DNA of 64,000 bases, taken from Lachnospiraceae bacterium (GTDB taxonomy: Bacteria > Bacillota > Clostridia > Lachnospirales > Lachnospiraceae). Below, piece after piece: positions 1 through 8,576 of this stretch; the first letter of the stretch is position 1; every line of letters begins with the position of its first letter. The notes under the pieces were generated by a model, which saw only the letters and a list, made by a program, of their open reading frames with translations, was not told the origin of the DNA and did no database searches. The DNA is taken from contig JAFUAB010000034.1 of assembly GCA_017460885.1 (NCBI GenBank), positions 211,754-275,753 of the forward strand, written 5' to 3'. The position numbers and the translations under genes were made by a program.

Positions 1-704
1 GTAAAGCCAAAAAATGGCGCAAGCTGTTTGGGAGATATCATGGTATATTCGGTAAAGTTGTTGAGTGCGGATTCTCCCCTGACTTTTTTGATGGGCAGTA
101 TCCCGGTAATGTATCCAAGAGCCAGGAACCTTTTGGATTCCTCTGTCTTAAAGAAACCGCGCAGATATTTGAGGTAATCCGTTATCAGCTTCTCATCGTC
201 CTTGGCATCGCGGATAATGCATTCCCATTCGTCGATGATAACTATGAACCGGATCCCATCATGCTCATAAACCGAGAACATGGCCGCAGGCGTATTTACC
301 GGTTTCTCTTCCTTGAGAAACGGAAACTCTTTTTTCATGGACTCCAGCAGGGCTTCATCCATCATCGGGATCACGTCCTCCGGAGTCTTAGCCGCATTAA
401 GAAAAGTGGCCACGTCAAAATGCAGCACGTTGTACTTGTTCAGGTGCGTCTTGAAATCCGGAACCTTCGAAATCTCATACTTTGAGAACAGTGCTTCGGA
501 ATCACATCCACGGCTGTAATAAGCGTCTATCATCCCGGCGGCCATGGACTTGCCGAAGCGTCTGGCACGGCTGACGGCGAAGAAATGGTTTTCTTTTCCA
601 ATGGAATGGTTCAGAACCTCCAACAGTCCCGTTTTATCTATGTATATGTCCGAATTAATTGCAAGCTGAAAGCTTTCGCTTCCGGGATTTACGTAAGTTC
701 CCAT
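1..704 (-). CDS. AAA-ATPase-like / PD-(D/E)XK family protein, N-terminal part (runs off the left edge)
   Basis: This is the first 234 codons of a gene cut by the window edge. The frame is open from the ATG at 704 to base 3. It shows the AAA-ATPase-like fold seen complete in the paralog at 1733-3340: a Walker A stretch RARRFGKS near residue 46, and a Walker B stretch FIVIIDEWE near residue 153. It is nearly identical to that paralog over the visible length, down to the RBS (GGAGACGTAACAT before ATG, against GGAGATGCAAT). Differences cluster around residues 13-20 and 118-150. Family members usually carry a C-terminal PD-(D/E)XK nuclease domain, which would lie outside the window. The cellular role of these proteins is not established. 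It follows the TPR gene in the same direction after a 118-bp gap that shows only the RBS. Confidence 0.85.
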   Translation of the reverse strand, partial: MGTYVNPGSESFQLAINSDIYIDKTGLLEVLNHSIGKENHFFAVSRARRFGKSMAAGMIDAYYSRGCDSEALFSKYEISKVPDFKTHLNKYNVLHFDVATFLNAAKTPEDVIPMMDEALLESMKKEFPFLKEEKPVNTPAAMFSVYEHDGIRFIVIIDEWECIIRDAKDDEKLITDYLKYLRGFFKTEESKRFLALGYITGILPIKKVRGESALNNFTEYTMISPKQLAPFFGF

Positions 705-822
705 ATGTTACGTCTCCGATCGGATTGTCCTTACAAAACATCAATTACGCCGATTCATTAGGTGACGTGCTGATCATTTCAATCACCTTTTCATGTCCGG
801 TCCAAACGGTGGGCATGCAACC

Positions 823-1740
823 CTATGCTTCCCTTGATGCCCATTCAGTAAAGAATGGTACCGTATCAAAGAGAAAGTCATTTTCATGTATTTCCATGAT
901 CAACTCCTCGATAGTAAAAGGAGCGTATCCGCCATGTTCAAAAATTTTTTCCATATGCTTCATCATTTCAGTCTCGGAAAATCCCTTAATAAACTTTTTA
1001 AAATCCTTGTTTATGGCACATGTTCTTTTTAAATACTCGATGGCTTTATCATGGTTGCCAAGTTTATAATACAATATTGTCATCGGCAGCACCATCTGAG
1101 TCTCATCATGTTCTTCATATTTTGACAAAAGACTGAGTGCCGATTCCTCATCCTCAAGATAAGCATACAGATGCATGAGGGAAAACCTCACTCCCAGGTT
1201 GTCTTCGTTGTTCAGCCTGATGATCTCCTCTCCCTCAGCTGCCGCAGCTTTCATCATCCCGCTCTTGATCAGCGCATCTAAATAGGCCTGACGTGCTCTC
1301 ATGTATGGCCTTGTGTCATGTATTAACCAATACTCACCGATGCTTTCGTCATTATCAAGACCGGCTGCCTTAAGCAGCCTGTCCCCATGTTCGATAACTC
1401 TTTTCAGCTTATTCAAAAGATCATGATTGTTACCGGTCCCGTTTTCCGCCATAAGCCTCTCGGCATCAAGATTGTCCTTATCAAGTTTGAATGCCTTTTT
1501 GGCATAACGAAATGCGTTGGATTTATCAAACATCTCATCCGCTTCTTCTGCCAGTTCGACAAAATCTTCCGCCGTCTTAGCCGTTTTATCCGTAAGCCTG
1601 TCATGTGGCCGGCTATTGTATTCCGACATAAACTGTTGAAGAAGGTCATTCATTTCATCCTCTGACATGTCTTCTGATCCATGTTCATCAAGATACTTCT
1701 CCAGCTCTCGATGAGCTCTCTCCATAAAATTATTACTCAT
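823..1740 (-). CDS. Tetratricopeptide-repeat-like protein of unknown function
   Basis: The 305-residue protein has no signal peptide or membrane segment. It is highly acidic at the N terminus and almost entirely helical in character. Repeating alanine/leucine-rich units such as AFRYAKKAFKLDKDNLDAER (about 95-115) and ILYYKLGNHDKAIEYLKR (about 225-245) look like TPRs, so a protein-protein scaffold role is inferred. Its ATG overlaps the last codons of the AAA-ATPase-like gene upstream by 8 bases, so the two are probably translationally coupled. A second ATPase paralog follows downstream. That ATPase-TPR-ATPase arrangement suggests the TPR protein works with the ATPases, but this is inference. 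No specific family name is recognised. Confidence 0.8.
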   Translation of the reverse strand: MSNNFMERAHRELEKYLDEHGSEDMSEDEMNDLLQQFMSEYNSRPHDRLTDKTAKTAEDFVELAEEADEMFDKSNAFRYAKKAFKLDKDNLDAERLMAENGTGNNHDLLNKLKRVIEHGDRLLKAAGLDNDESIGEYWLIHDTRPYMRARQAYLDALIKSGMMKAAAAEGEEIIRLNNEDNLGVRFSLMHLYAYLEDEESALSLLSKYEEHDETQMVLPMTILYYKLGNHDKAIEYLKRTCAINKDFKKFIKGFSETEMMKHMEKIFEHGGYAPFTIEELIMEIHENDFLFDTVPFFTEWASREA

Positions 1741-3340
1741 GACATCCTATTCCTCCGTTTTTTTCGATCCTGCAGCTGTACCTGCCGGTCTTTTTGGTGT
1801 AGTTTATCCCGACGAGAAGAATTTCTCCGCTGTAGTCCGACAAGGCTCCGGCGTATTCCTTATCGCGTATCTGCCTGATGGCGGCCCTGGCTGAGCGGTT
1901 CCACTTAAGCTCCACGATCATCGCGGGATGCTCTCCTTCATTTCTTGGGATGAATGCGATGTCCGCAAAGCCTCTTCCGGCGGGTAGTTCTCGTTTAACG
2001 TAATAATACTTCCTGGCGGTGTAATAACTCATCATGACGGCGCAGGCCAGCGCGTTTTCATCATTGAAATTAATGATGGACGCATAGTCCTGCTGCGACT
2101 TACTGATGACTTCCGCCACCTTCTTTTCGTCTCCGGCCCAGGTAGCCTTAAGCAGGGCATCCGAAGACCTGAGCGCATCCTGCACTTCAGTCCAGTCTCC
2201 CACCTTTACGGCACTCTCAAACACTTCCCTGACCTCTTCGTTGGGGACAAATGCCTCGCCGGACTCCGGATCATATCCAAGGTATCCCATGTGGATCAGG
2301 GCCGTCAGCACGTCGTCCTTGGTCTTGTAGTGAGTCAGGTCATTCTGAAACATGGAGACGTCTACCGGGCGGCGTTCTCCGGCAAGCATGGCAATTATGT
2401 CATCTTTTAAGCCGGCCATGTTAAGCGCGATGTAATTGTTTAGACCAGCAAAGGCTCCTGTATTTTTCCAGAAGCTTCGCTGTGATCTCCATAACAATGA
2501 CTGAACGACGGAATCAGGATTGTAGACGTGAACCTGTTTGGTGTCTATTCCGTTCATAAGGTATCCGTCGTACCACTTCTTCAACAGTTCCGGATCCTGC
2601 TCCCGTTTTTTACACGCTTCCTCTATTTCCTCATACGTAAATCCAAAATACCTTAGCAGCTCACCGGGATAAATCATGGTATATTCGGTAAAATTATTAA
2701 GTGCAGACTCGCCATCCACCTTTTTGATCGGCAGTATTCCGGTGATATAGCCAAGCGCAAGGAACTTCTTGGATTCCTCAGTCTTAAAGAAGCCGCGCAG
2801 GTATTTGAGATAATCCGTGATCAGCTTCTCGTCGTCCTTGGCGTCACGGATGATGCAGTCATATTCATCAATGATCACGATAAACTGCGTATTATCATGT
2901 TTGTATGCCAGATTAATCGCATCAGGAACATCCTCCGGATTCCTGTCGATCAGATAGGGAAACTCTTCCTTCATTTCCTCCAATATCCTTCGATCCATCA
3001 TCGGGATCACGTCCTCCGGAGTCTTAGCCGCATTGAGAAAAGTAGCCGTGTCAAAATGCAGCACGTTGTACTTGTTCAGGTGCGTCCTGAAATCCGGTGA
3101 CTTTGAGATTTCATACTTTGAAAAAAGTGTTTCAGAATCACATCCACGGCTGTAATAGGCATCTATCATCCCGGCTGCCATTGACTTGCCGAAGCGTCTG
3201 GGACGGCTGACTGCGAAGAAATGATTCGGACCCGAAATCGACCTATTCAGTATCTCAATCAGTCCCGTCTTGTCAACATATATTTCTCCGCCCGTATCAG
3301 TAGTAAAGCTTTTGTTTTCGGGATTTACGTAAGTTCCCAT
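1733..3340 (-). CDS. AAA-ATPase-like protein with C-terminal PD-(D/E)XK nuclease domain
   Basis: The 535-residue protein matches the AAA-ATPase_like plus PDDEXK_9 architecture common and multicopy in gut Clostridia and Bacteroidetes. Seen directly: Walker A SRPRRFGKS (about 45-53), Walker B FIVIIDEYD (about 153-161), and a C-terminal nuclease-like core with D460 in GFADIAFIP and the E-x-K of MIVELKW (477-479). Residues fit a restriction-like nuclease fold, so ATP-dependent action on nucleic acid is plausible, but the function is unproven. The start ATG has GGAGATGCAAT in front of it. The last codons overlap the TPR gene. The paralog at 1-704 is so similar in DNA that recent tandem duplication or gene conversion is likely. 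A terminator-like hairpin for the preceding surface-protein gene lies upstream at 3401-3428. Confidence 0.9.
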   Translation of the reverse strand: MGTYVNPENKSFTTDTGGEIYVDKTGLIEILNRSISGPNHFFAVSRPRRFGKSMAAGMIDAYYSRGCDSETLFSKYEISKSPDFRTHLNKYNVLHFDTATFLNAAKTPEDVIPMMDRRILEEMKEEFPYLIDRNPEDVPDAINLAYKHDNTQFIVIIDEYDCIIRDAKDDEKLITDYLKYLRGFFKTEESKKFLALGYITGILPIKKVDGESALNNFTEYTMIYPGELLRYFGFTYEEIEEACKKREQDPELLKKWYDGYLMNGIDTKQVHVYNPDSVVQSLLWRSQRSFWKNTGAFAGLNNYIALNMAGLKDDIIAMLAGERRPVDVSMFQNDLTHYKTKDDVLTALIHMGYLGYDPESGEAFVPNEEVREVFESAVKVGDWTEVQDALRSSDALLKATWAGDEKKVAEVISKSQQDYASIINFNDENALACAVMMSYYTARKYYYVKRELPAGRGFADIAFIPRNEGEHPAMIVELKWNRSARAAIRQIRDKEYAGALSDYSGEILLVGINYTKKTGRYSCRIEKNGGIGCHE

Positions 3341-3400
3341 ATTGCATCTCCGATCAATTCATTTCATGGAGTCTGTTCAACATTTCCTTTATGATAACAC

Positions 3401-3428
3401 AAAACAGGCGGCCATTGAAGACCGCCTG
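3401..3428 (-). terminator. Rho-independent terminator (repeat family copy 1)
   Basis: Read on the minus strand, CAGGCGG and CCGCCTG arms (3422-3428 and 3405-3411) close a 10-nt loop and are followed by TTTTGTG. It sits about 80 bp past the stop of the Ig-like/GLUG gene. The hairpin and its tail are nearly identical to the one at 7481-7510. Confidence 0.75.
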
Positions 3429-3510
3429 TAAGTAATGACATTATGTATTATCTGTTATTCCCTGCCTCAGCAACTCAGCTCAAATTCTTTATCTGATGCC
3501 GTGGATGGCC

Positions 3511-6102
3511 TTACTTCACCGTCACCTTGCAAGGAAGTTCGACTCCGGCCACGTTTACCGTGATCGTGCACTCGCCTGCGGCGATTCCCTTCACCTTGCC
3601 GGTCTCATCGACAGTTGCAATTGCCTCATCCGAGGATTTGAAAGTGATGTCCGTGCCACCCTTTTTCGCCTTAAACCTGGTGCCCTTTACCGATATCTTC
3701 AGGCTCTTTCCTGCCTTGAGTTCAACGGCGGACTTGGACAGCGTGGGTTTAACGACTGATACCTCACAGGCATAGACGGGGAATTTGACGCCGTCCATCG
3801 CTGCCTGTATGATCACCTTGCCCTCGGTATCTTCGTTATACTTGAGTGCCGTGATCTTTCCGGAATTTTCATCAACCGAGACGTACTCGGGATAATTGCT
3901 GCTCCAGGTGACCTTTGAGGTCTTTGAAACACCGTTAAGCTTAAGCAACAGAGCCGCATTGCTCTGCAGTGATGCAGCGGTCTTGGATATCTTGGGAATG
4001 TTAACCTTGACAGTGAAGGAATACTTGGCTGACAAGGCAGAATCCGGATCTCCAAACACTGCCGTGACCTTGACGCTTCCCTTTGATATTGCATAAATGA
4101 TCCCCTTTTCAGCGTCATATCCTGCAATGGGAGTTTTGGTCCTGGCAAAAGTCCACGCAGAAGGCACCGCCTCAGTGTCAGCCACCAGAGATGAAGTCAA
4201 AACGGCGGCCTGCTCGCCGGTATATAGCTCCGCATCATAAGGCATGGTAAACGTCACTGTCTTAGGCAGTTTGGGTTTCTGCGCGGTAAACGTATATGCC
4301 TTTGCTTCTACATATTTTCCCTTGTTGTTCTTTTCAAGTCCCGTAATGGTGATCTTGCCATCCGATGGAACCCTCTTTACGGTTGCGATTCCCTTGGATA
4401 CAGACGCTGCTCCCTTAGGCGTCACGGCATACTTTGCGTAAGTCTTGCCAAAAATGACTTCATCAGTGGTGTCAATCTTCTGGTTCACTACGTACATGCC
4501 GCCGGTAATGGTCTCTACGGTTTCTACATCATCCGGATCAGTATTATCATCATTTGCAGGTGCTTTTCCGGTAAGCTGAGGATAACTGTAGCTTCCGGTT
4601 TCATCCATGGTCCATACTACGTCAAAGTCCCAACCTGAATATGAAAACATATCAGCCATGGCAGTCGAACTCAGTTTATTAGCACTTAACCCGGCTACCG
4701 CCTCTCCGGCAATATCACCGGCCGCAGAATTGGCAATGTTGTTCTCCAGGTAATATGTTGAAAGTATTCTGCAGGTTCCTGCATCAGTTGTATCCCTGGC
4801 AGCGATCTCATATGCCGGAATGCTTCCCTTCTTTATCTCTCCGACATTATAGCTGCTCTTTATTGTCGCATTCCTCATACGGCCAACAAGTCCCGCCGTA
4901 GCGCCACAGTTATTAGGCATTGAAGTCGATCTGCTTGCATCTACCATGCCGGCATTATAACAATCAGTCATATTCAGGTTATCTGCATAACCCACCAGAC
5001 CTGCAGTTCCGGCGAATGTTTCTTCCGTTGTGTTGGTCTGTGTGATCAATCCTAAATTATAGGATCTCTTAATGACTAACGAACCGGGGCCCTCTTCTTT
5101 TCCATTAGAATCATAAATGGAAGGTTTTGAAGCCAGGATCAATCCGGCAGCCTCAGATCCGGATACGTCGCCAGTATTATGACAATTATCGACCTTCACG
5201 ATAGACGTAGGAGACATAACTCCGATAATGCCGGAGGCGGCAACTGCAGAAGAAACGCTACCCGTGTTAACGCATCCGGTAACTCTCTCGGCATCACATT
5301 CTCCAAAAAGTCCTGCCGCACCGCCAAATCCGTCCTTTATGCCCGATAATCCGGTTATATTACTCCTAATACTGCCCTCATTACGACAATCCGATATAGT
5401 CATATGCCTGTTATTTGCCGAGGATGAAATGCCAGCTGCTCCTATTTCACCAATCAGCTCTCCCGTATTTTTGCAGCCCGAAATGGTAGTGCCGGATCCT
5501 ACGTCGGCAATGCCTGAAACATAATCACCCTTTATCGTTCCATTATTGATATTATCCGTAACCTCACAGGACCCCGTTTCACCGTATTTTACTCCAACAC
5601 CCATAGCTATGCCTGCGGCGTTGAATGACCTATTTAACGTGGCATCAAGCAATGCATTATTCACGTTTCCTTTTAGTATGCCCTTTTCGTTACTTTTTGC
5701 ATTGATTGAATATACAATGCCGGCAACTCCACTTGCAGGCAATACCCACCATGTATAATCAAGATAATCTGCGTTCACCTTGATGTAAGAATCCTGCGTG
5801 GTGGAACAATTCTCAACGTCAATCGCAGAATATACAATTCCTGCTATATAAGCGGACGTATCACATTGCAATTTTGCATCATATATGCAGTTTAGTACTT
5901 TTCCGGATGCTTCACAGGCCAGTCCGGCAAATTCCCGAATGTCGTTAGCAGCATCCGTACTAATGCTTCCCGTTATTTTGCAATTGCTCATATCTGTGAC
6001 ATGTATTGCCAGAGCTGCCATATAATAACTATCGCCTTTATAATATACGTTATTGACAATAACGTCCTTAAGCTCCGTCACCGATCCTTTTGACCCAAAC
6101 AA
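3511..6102 (-). CDS. GLUG-repeat and Ig-like (Big_2-type) surface protein, C-terminal ORF of an interrupted gene
   Basis: This ORF carries most of a secreted repeat protein. Residues 1 to about 470 consist of short beta-strand repeats of the GLUG type (for example GNVNNALLDA, GAAGISSS, AAGLFGECD, GTAGLVGY), about 20 residues each. From about 500 onward come several Ig-like domains, the last two of bacterial Ig-like group 2 character, ending in CKVTVK. No sortase signal or membrane anchor is present at the end. The frame continues upstream without other stops through 6103-6228 to an in-frame TGA at 6229-6231, and beyond it to the signal peptide ORF at 6229-6690. The first ATG after the TGA (6102) has no convincing RBS, so this part is probably not expressed as a free-standing protein. 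It was probably a cell-surface or matrix adhesin; the ligand cannot be predicted. Confidence 0.75.
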   Translation of the reverse strand: MFGSKGSVTELKDVIVNNVYYKGDSYYMAALAIHVTDMSNCKITGSISTDAANDIREFAGLACEASGKVLNCIYDAKLQCDTSAYIAGIVYSAIDVENCSTTQDSYIKVNADYLDYTWWVLPASGVAGIVYSINAKSNEKGILKGNVNNALLDATLNRSFNAAGIAMGVGVKYGETGSCEVTDNINNGTIKGDYVSGIADVGSGTTISGCKNTGELIGEIGAAGISSSANNRHMTISDCRNEGSIRSNITGLSGIKDGFGGAAGLFGECDAERVTGCVNTGSVSSAVAASGIIGVMSPTSIVKVDNCHNTGDVSGSEAAGLILASKPSIYDSNGKEEGPGSLVIKRSYNLGLITQTNTTEETFAGTAGLVGYADNLNMTDCYNAGMVDASRSTSMPNNCGATAGLVGRMRNATIKSSYNVGEIKKGSIPAYEIAARDTTDAGTCRILSTYYLENNIANSAAGDIAGEAVAGLSANKLSSTAMADMFSYSGWDFDVVWTMDETGSYSYPQLTGKAPANDDNTDPDDVETVETITGGMYVVNQKIDTTDEVIFGKTYAKYAVTPKGAASVSKGIATVKRVPSDGKITITGLEKNNKGKYVEAKAYTFTAQKPKLPKTVTFTMPYDAELYTGEQAAVLTSSLVADTEAVPSAWTFARTKTPIAGYDAEKGIIYAISKGSVKVTAVFGDPDSALSAKYSFTVKVNIPKISKTAASLQSNAALLLKLNGVSKTSKVTWSSNYPEYVSVDENSGKITALKYNEDTEGKVIIQAAMDGVKFPVYACEVSVVKPTLSKSAVELKAGKSLKISVKGTRFKAKKGGTDITFKSSDEAIATVDETGKVKGIAAGECTITVNVAGVELPCKVTVK

Positions 6103-6228
6103 TGCTGCATAGGTTTTCTCCTGAGCGTTGCCATTACTCTCGACAGAAACGGTCTCAGGTTCAATGCACAGATTGCTGATGGTATGTCCGTCGCCGTCCA
6201 GATGACATCCCCTGGGATCTACGGGCGT

Positions 6229-6690
6229 TCATACGTTAGGGCTGTTTTCGTCCGGCGCAGATTCATTAGCCTGTATGTCGGCAGTCAGCTTGTAATATAA
6301 ACCTTCGGTCGACTGGTCACCGATGGCTTTCAGCTGGTCATAGTTTGAGATGAGGTAAGGGTCTGCTGCGGTACCACTGCCGCCGGCAAATGCCGTGCCA
6401 TATGTAATGGTACCTGACATTTCGTCACTAAATGTCACGCTCTCCCCATCCTTTAACGTATAAAGGTGTGAAACCGCCGCTTCTCCATAAGGTTCTGCGC
6501 CAACAAGCTCAACCTGCTGAAGCTGCTCATAGTCATACCCTTCCAATGCGGCGGGAACGGCACCGAGATTTTCAATGGGGACCTCTGCCACGACTTCATC
6601 GCCATGATATTCCGCCGCATTGATCCCCATGGGCAATCCGGTAAATACCATGCTGACCGACAGCAATGCTGCCAAAAATTTAGTTTTCAC
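6229..6690 (-). pseudogene. N-terminal ORF of the same GLUG/Ig-like surface protein, ended by an in-frame TGA
   Basis: Translation begins at a GTG (6690) preceded by AAGGAGGAGAAAAA. A classical signal peptide follows (residues 1 to about 26, KTKFLAALLSVSMVFTGLPM, then a cleavage region at INAAEY). Around residues 105-145 the text GGSGTAADPYLISNYDQL and LTADI is the usual lead-in to GLUG repeats. The ORF stops after NSPNV. Reading on in the same frame gives TPVDPRGCHLDGDGHTISNL, exactly what follows NVW in this protein type, so the TGA most likely replaces a TGG tryptophan codon. The intact gene would be 3511-6690, about 1059 residues. A nonsense mutation, sequencing error or phase-variable state are all possible. 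Confidence 0.75.
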
Positions 6691-6734
6691 TTTTTCTCCT
6701 CCTTCCGTCCGATCCTCCCGGACAAAACAAAACA

Positions 6735-6769
6735 GGCATTCATGATATGGCCCGGGTATACTGGTTCCA
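6735..6769. repeat. 35-bp direct repeat, copy 1 (end of the small gene at 6740)
   Basis: The 35 bases match 8667-8701 with one mismatch. On the minus strand they encode the last residues (WNQYTRAIS then TGA) of the 104-residue protein. The second copy lies just beyond the subtilase stop codon and would encode WNQYTRVIS followed by TGA. Confidence 0.85.
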
Positions 6770-7054
6770 GTAACGTCTCACGTAATCTTCATCATATTCG
6801 CCGTTAAGGTATTCCTTAAGGCTCTCATATTCGTCCATGATCTCTATGACCCGGTAACCCTTTACGTAGTTTTTGGGATCCATGAAAGTCATCGTGATAA
6901 GTTTCTTGATGTTTCTCAGATAAAAAAATCCATTGTCGACTTCACTGTCACCTTCCAAATACTTTTTATGCGCCCTGATCATTCTTTCCACGTCACCGTC
7001 TATGTTTGACAGCTGTTCAAAAAATGACAGGTTTTCCCATGAACTCTTATCCAT
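6740..7054 (-). CDS. Small protein of unknown function, partner of the DUF5674-like gene
   Basis: The 104-residue product starts MDKSSWENLSFFEQL and has no signal peptide, membrane segment or recognisable motif. It is helical and rich in charged and aromatic residues. The ATG at 7054 is preferred over the one at 7069 because GGTGAAG lies at RBS distance from it and the upstream gene ends at 7057. The downstream ATG thus leaves a 2-bp gap, while the upstream one would give a 13-bp overlap. Tight coupling to the DUF5674-like gene suggests a two-gene module, possibly toxin/immunity or regulator/partner, but that is inference only. Its last codons lie inside the 35-bp repeat whose second copy follows the subtilase gene. 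Confidence 0.65.
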   Translation of the reverse strand: MDKSSWENLSFFEQLSNIDGDVERMIRAHKKYLEGDSEVDNGFFYLRNIKKLITMTFMDPKNYVKGYRVIEIMDEYESLKEYLNGEYDEDYVRRYWNQYTRAIS

Positions 7055-7056
7055 AA

Positions 7057-7395
7057 TCACTTCACCCATTCAAAAAGAATCTCTGACAGCTCATCTATTG
7101 TTCTCTCATCCGTGAGCAGTCGTCCGTGTCCCCCAAGACTTCTGTTTCTTTCGATGTTCGGATGTGCTTCCCATACCACTTCAGGAGGATCGCAGTCTAT
7201 CATAATGTTTCCGCCATAGATATCCACATATTCAGAACCGTCATCGAACAGGACATGTTCCATGTCATTATGCATTTCTTCATCTATGCATACAACCCGG
7301 CGTTTCATGTCGATGCAGAATTTAATCATGTCAGGAAAGTATCTGTTTCCTGTGTTTATCAGGTCTTTAAGTTCTATTTTGTCTCTTAATATCAT
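7057..7395 (-). CDS. DUF5674-like protein
   Basis: The conserved block (FPDMIKFCIDMKRRVVCIDE, then MHNDMEHVLFDDGSE, then NIERNRSLGGHGRLL) resembles the DUF5674 family, a small cytosolic family of unknown function. The 112-residue form starts at the ATG at 7395. A longer reading from 7497 exists, but its ATG lies inside the terminator hairpin of the upstream chemoreceptor gene and its first 34 codons are the terminator tail, so it is rejected. No strong RBS precedes 7395, so the exact start is uncertain. The stop is 2 bp before the ATG of the 104-residue partner, pointing to co-translation. Confidence 0.7.
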   Translation of the reverse strand: MILRDKIELKDLINTGNRYFPDMIKFCIDMKRRVVCIDEEMHNDMEHVLFDDGSEYVDIYGGNIMIDCDPPEVVWEAHPNIERNRSLGGHGRLLTDERTIDELSEILFEWVK

Positions 7396-7480
7396 TTCTA
7401 TATCTGAATCTGACTTATGTTCTATTTGGAGATGCCGAAGCGTCCCGGGCTGCCGAAACAATTCATTGAATAATGATACC

Positions 7481-7510
7481 ACAAAACAGGCGGCCATTAA
7501 AGACCGCCTG
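7481..7510 (-). terminator. Rho-independent terminator (repeat family copy 2)
   Basis: Minus-strand hairpin CAGGCGG (7510-7504) with CCGCCTG (7493-7487), then TTTTGTGG. It lies 45 bp after the chemoreceptor stop. Stem, loop and tail are the same as at 3401-3428 except for a few bases. Confidence 0.8.
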
Positions 7511-7554
7511 CAGTTTGAAGAAAAACCTTTTCTACAATCATCATGCCATGATTA

Positions 7555-8367
7555 TTACCCGGCAATTTTATTGATCACGTTCTGCGTCGTCTCCTCGATG
7601 TTCTCTATCTGCTCTACCAGCACCTCTGTCAGCTTGAGCTGACGATCCTGGCTCTCTGACTGCACCTTGAGGTTCTGCTTCATGTCCTCTATGTCAGCCG
7701 AGAAACTGTCTATTATCTCCAGTATCTTGCTGGATGCGACCTTGATGTCATTAGCAAGACGCTGCATTTCGGCTGCAACGACGTTGAAGCCCTTGCCTAC
7801 CTCACCACTGCGGGCGGCCTCGATTGAGGCATTCAGTGACAGGATCGTGGTCTTGCCGGAAATGGCCTGTATGCTTTTGACGAAAGACTGTATCTCGGTG
7901 ACGTTCTTCATGATCCTCTCGGTGGAGTCATTTATGGCCTCGCTGCTGTCCTTTATCTTGTCACTGTACTCCTTTGTCTCGGAAATCTCCTCCTGCACGC
8001 TGTTGACCGCATTCAACAGCTGTTCGGATGCCTCCCTGGTGTAGGTTTCGTTCTCAAGGCTGATGGCTATGCCCATGGTCCCCACGATCTGGGTTCCGTC
8101 CTTGATGGCGATGGTAATGGCCCTGAACTCGAATCCGTAGACGGACGCAGGACATATCTGCTCCAGCTTTTTGCCGGTGGTAAAGCTTATCCACATGGGA
8201 TCGTCCTGGGACAGCTTATCGCCCACGTGAATGTCGGCGACCATCTTGTCACCCCTCCAGTAAGCGAGGAATTCATAGCCGTCCGTGATGCTCATCATGA
8301 TGTCCATGCCGAACGCATCCTTGATAACAGGAACAATTTTGATGTAAGACTCCAGTACTTCGTTCAT
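7555..8367 (-). CDS. Soluble methyl-accepting chemotaxis-type signal transducer
   Basis: The 270-residue protein has no transmembrane segment. Residues 1 to about 105 form a small sensor-like region (AFGMDIMMSITDGYEFLAYW). Residues about 115-265 are an MCP signalling domain with the hairpin-tip sequence KTTILSLNASIEAARSGEVG followed by KGFNVVAAEMQRLAND. Size and layout resemble B. subtilis YfmS-type soluble receptors. The ligand is unknown. The start at 8367 is chosen for the perfect AAGGAGGA a few bases upstream; an ATG at 8430 falls in the leader hairpin. A sigma70-type promoter and a leader with competing hairpins precede it, so expression is probably controlled by attenuation. Its own terminator is at 7481-7510. 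Confidence 0.88.
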   Translation of the reverse strand: MNEVLESYIKIVPVIKDAFGMDIMMSITDGYEFLAYWRGDKMVADIHVGDKLSQDDPMWISFTTGKKLEQICPASVYGFEFRAITIAIKDGTQIVGTMGIAISLENETYTREASEQLLNAVNSVQEEISETKEYSDKIKDSSEAINDSTERIMKNVTEIQSFVKSIQAISGKTTILSLNASIEAARSGEVGKGFNVVAAEMQRLANDIKVASSKILEIIDSFSADIEDMKQNLKVQSESQDRQLKLTEVLVEQIENIEETTQNVINKIAG

Positions 8368-8403
8368 TTTTCCTCCTTTAAGCCCATCCGCACAAGCATA
8401 AAA

Positions 8404-8570
8404 CAGGCATCCCCGACAAATGACGTCCAATCATCATTTGAAGAGAATGCCTGATCAATGCACGATAATCGCATGCTTACGCATGCAGGTCGGTTCATCA
8501 TCAAGTCTCGGCACGCAGGCATCAGTATGAATATTTAAATGTCCGATGCCGGAATTTAATGTTAAAACCA
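8404..8570 (-). ncRNA. Attenuator or riboswitch-like 5' leader of the chemoreceptor gene
   Basis: On the minus strand the transcript holds three mutually exclusive segments: ATGCCTG (8522-8516), CAGGCAT (8453-8447) and ATGCCTG (8410-8404). The last two form a terminator helix with an inner CAAATGA/TCATTTG stem (8440-8434 with 8423-8417), followed by TTTTATG. The first can instead pair with the middle segment and would block the terminator. A GCATGC-GTAA-GCATGC hairpin (8486-8471) lies between them. I see no match to known c-di-GMP, SAM, TPP or similar consensus cores, so the signal is unknown. Confidence 0.5.
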
Positions 8571-8576
8571 AAATTT

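Noticed and set aside
7396-7497. Longer start for the DUF5674-like gene
   Set aside because: The first codons are the terminator hairpin and tail of the upstream gene.
8404-8570. c-di-GMP riboswitch before the chemoreceptor gene
   Set aside because: None of the conserved aptamer core sequence is visible; kept only as an unidentified attenuator.
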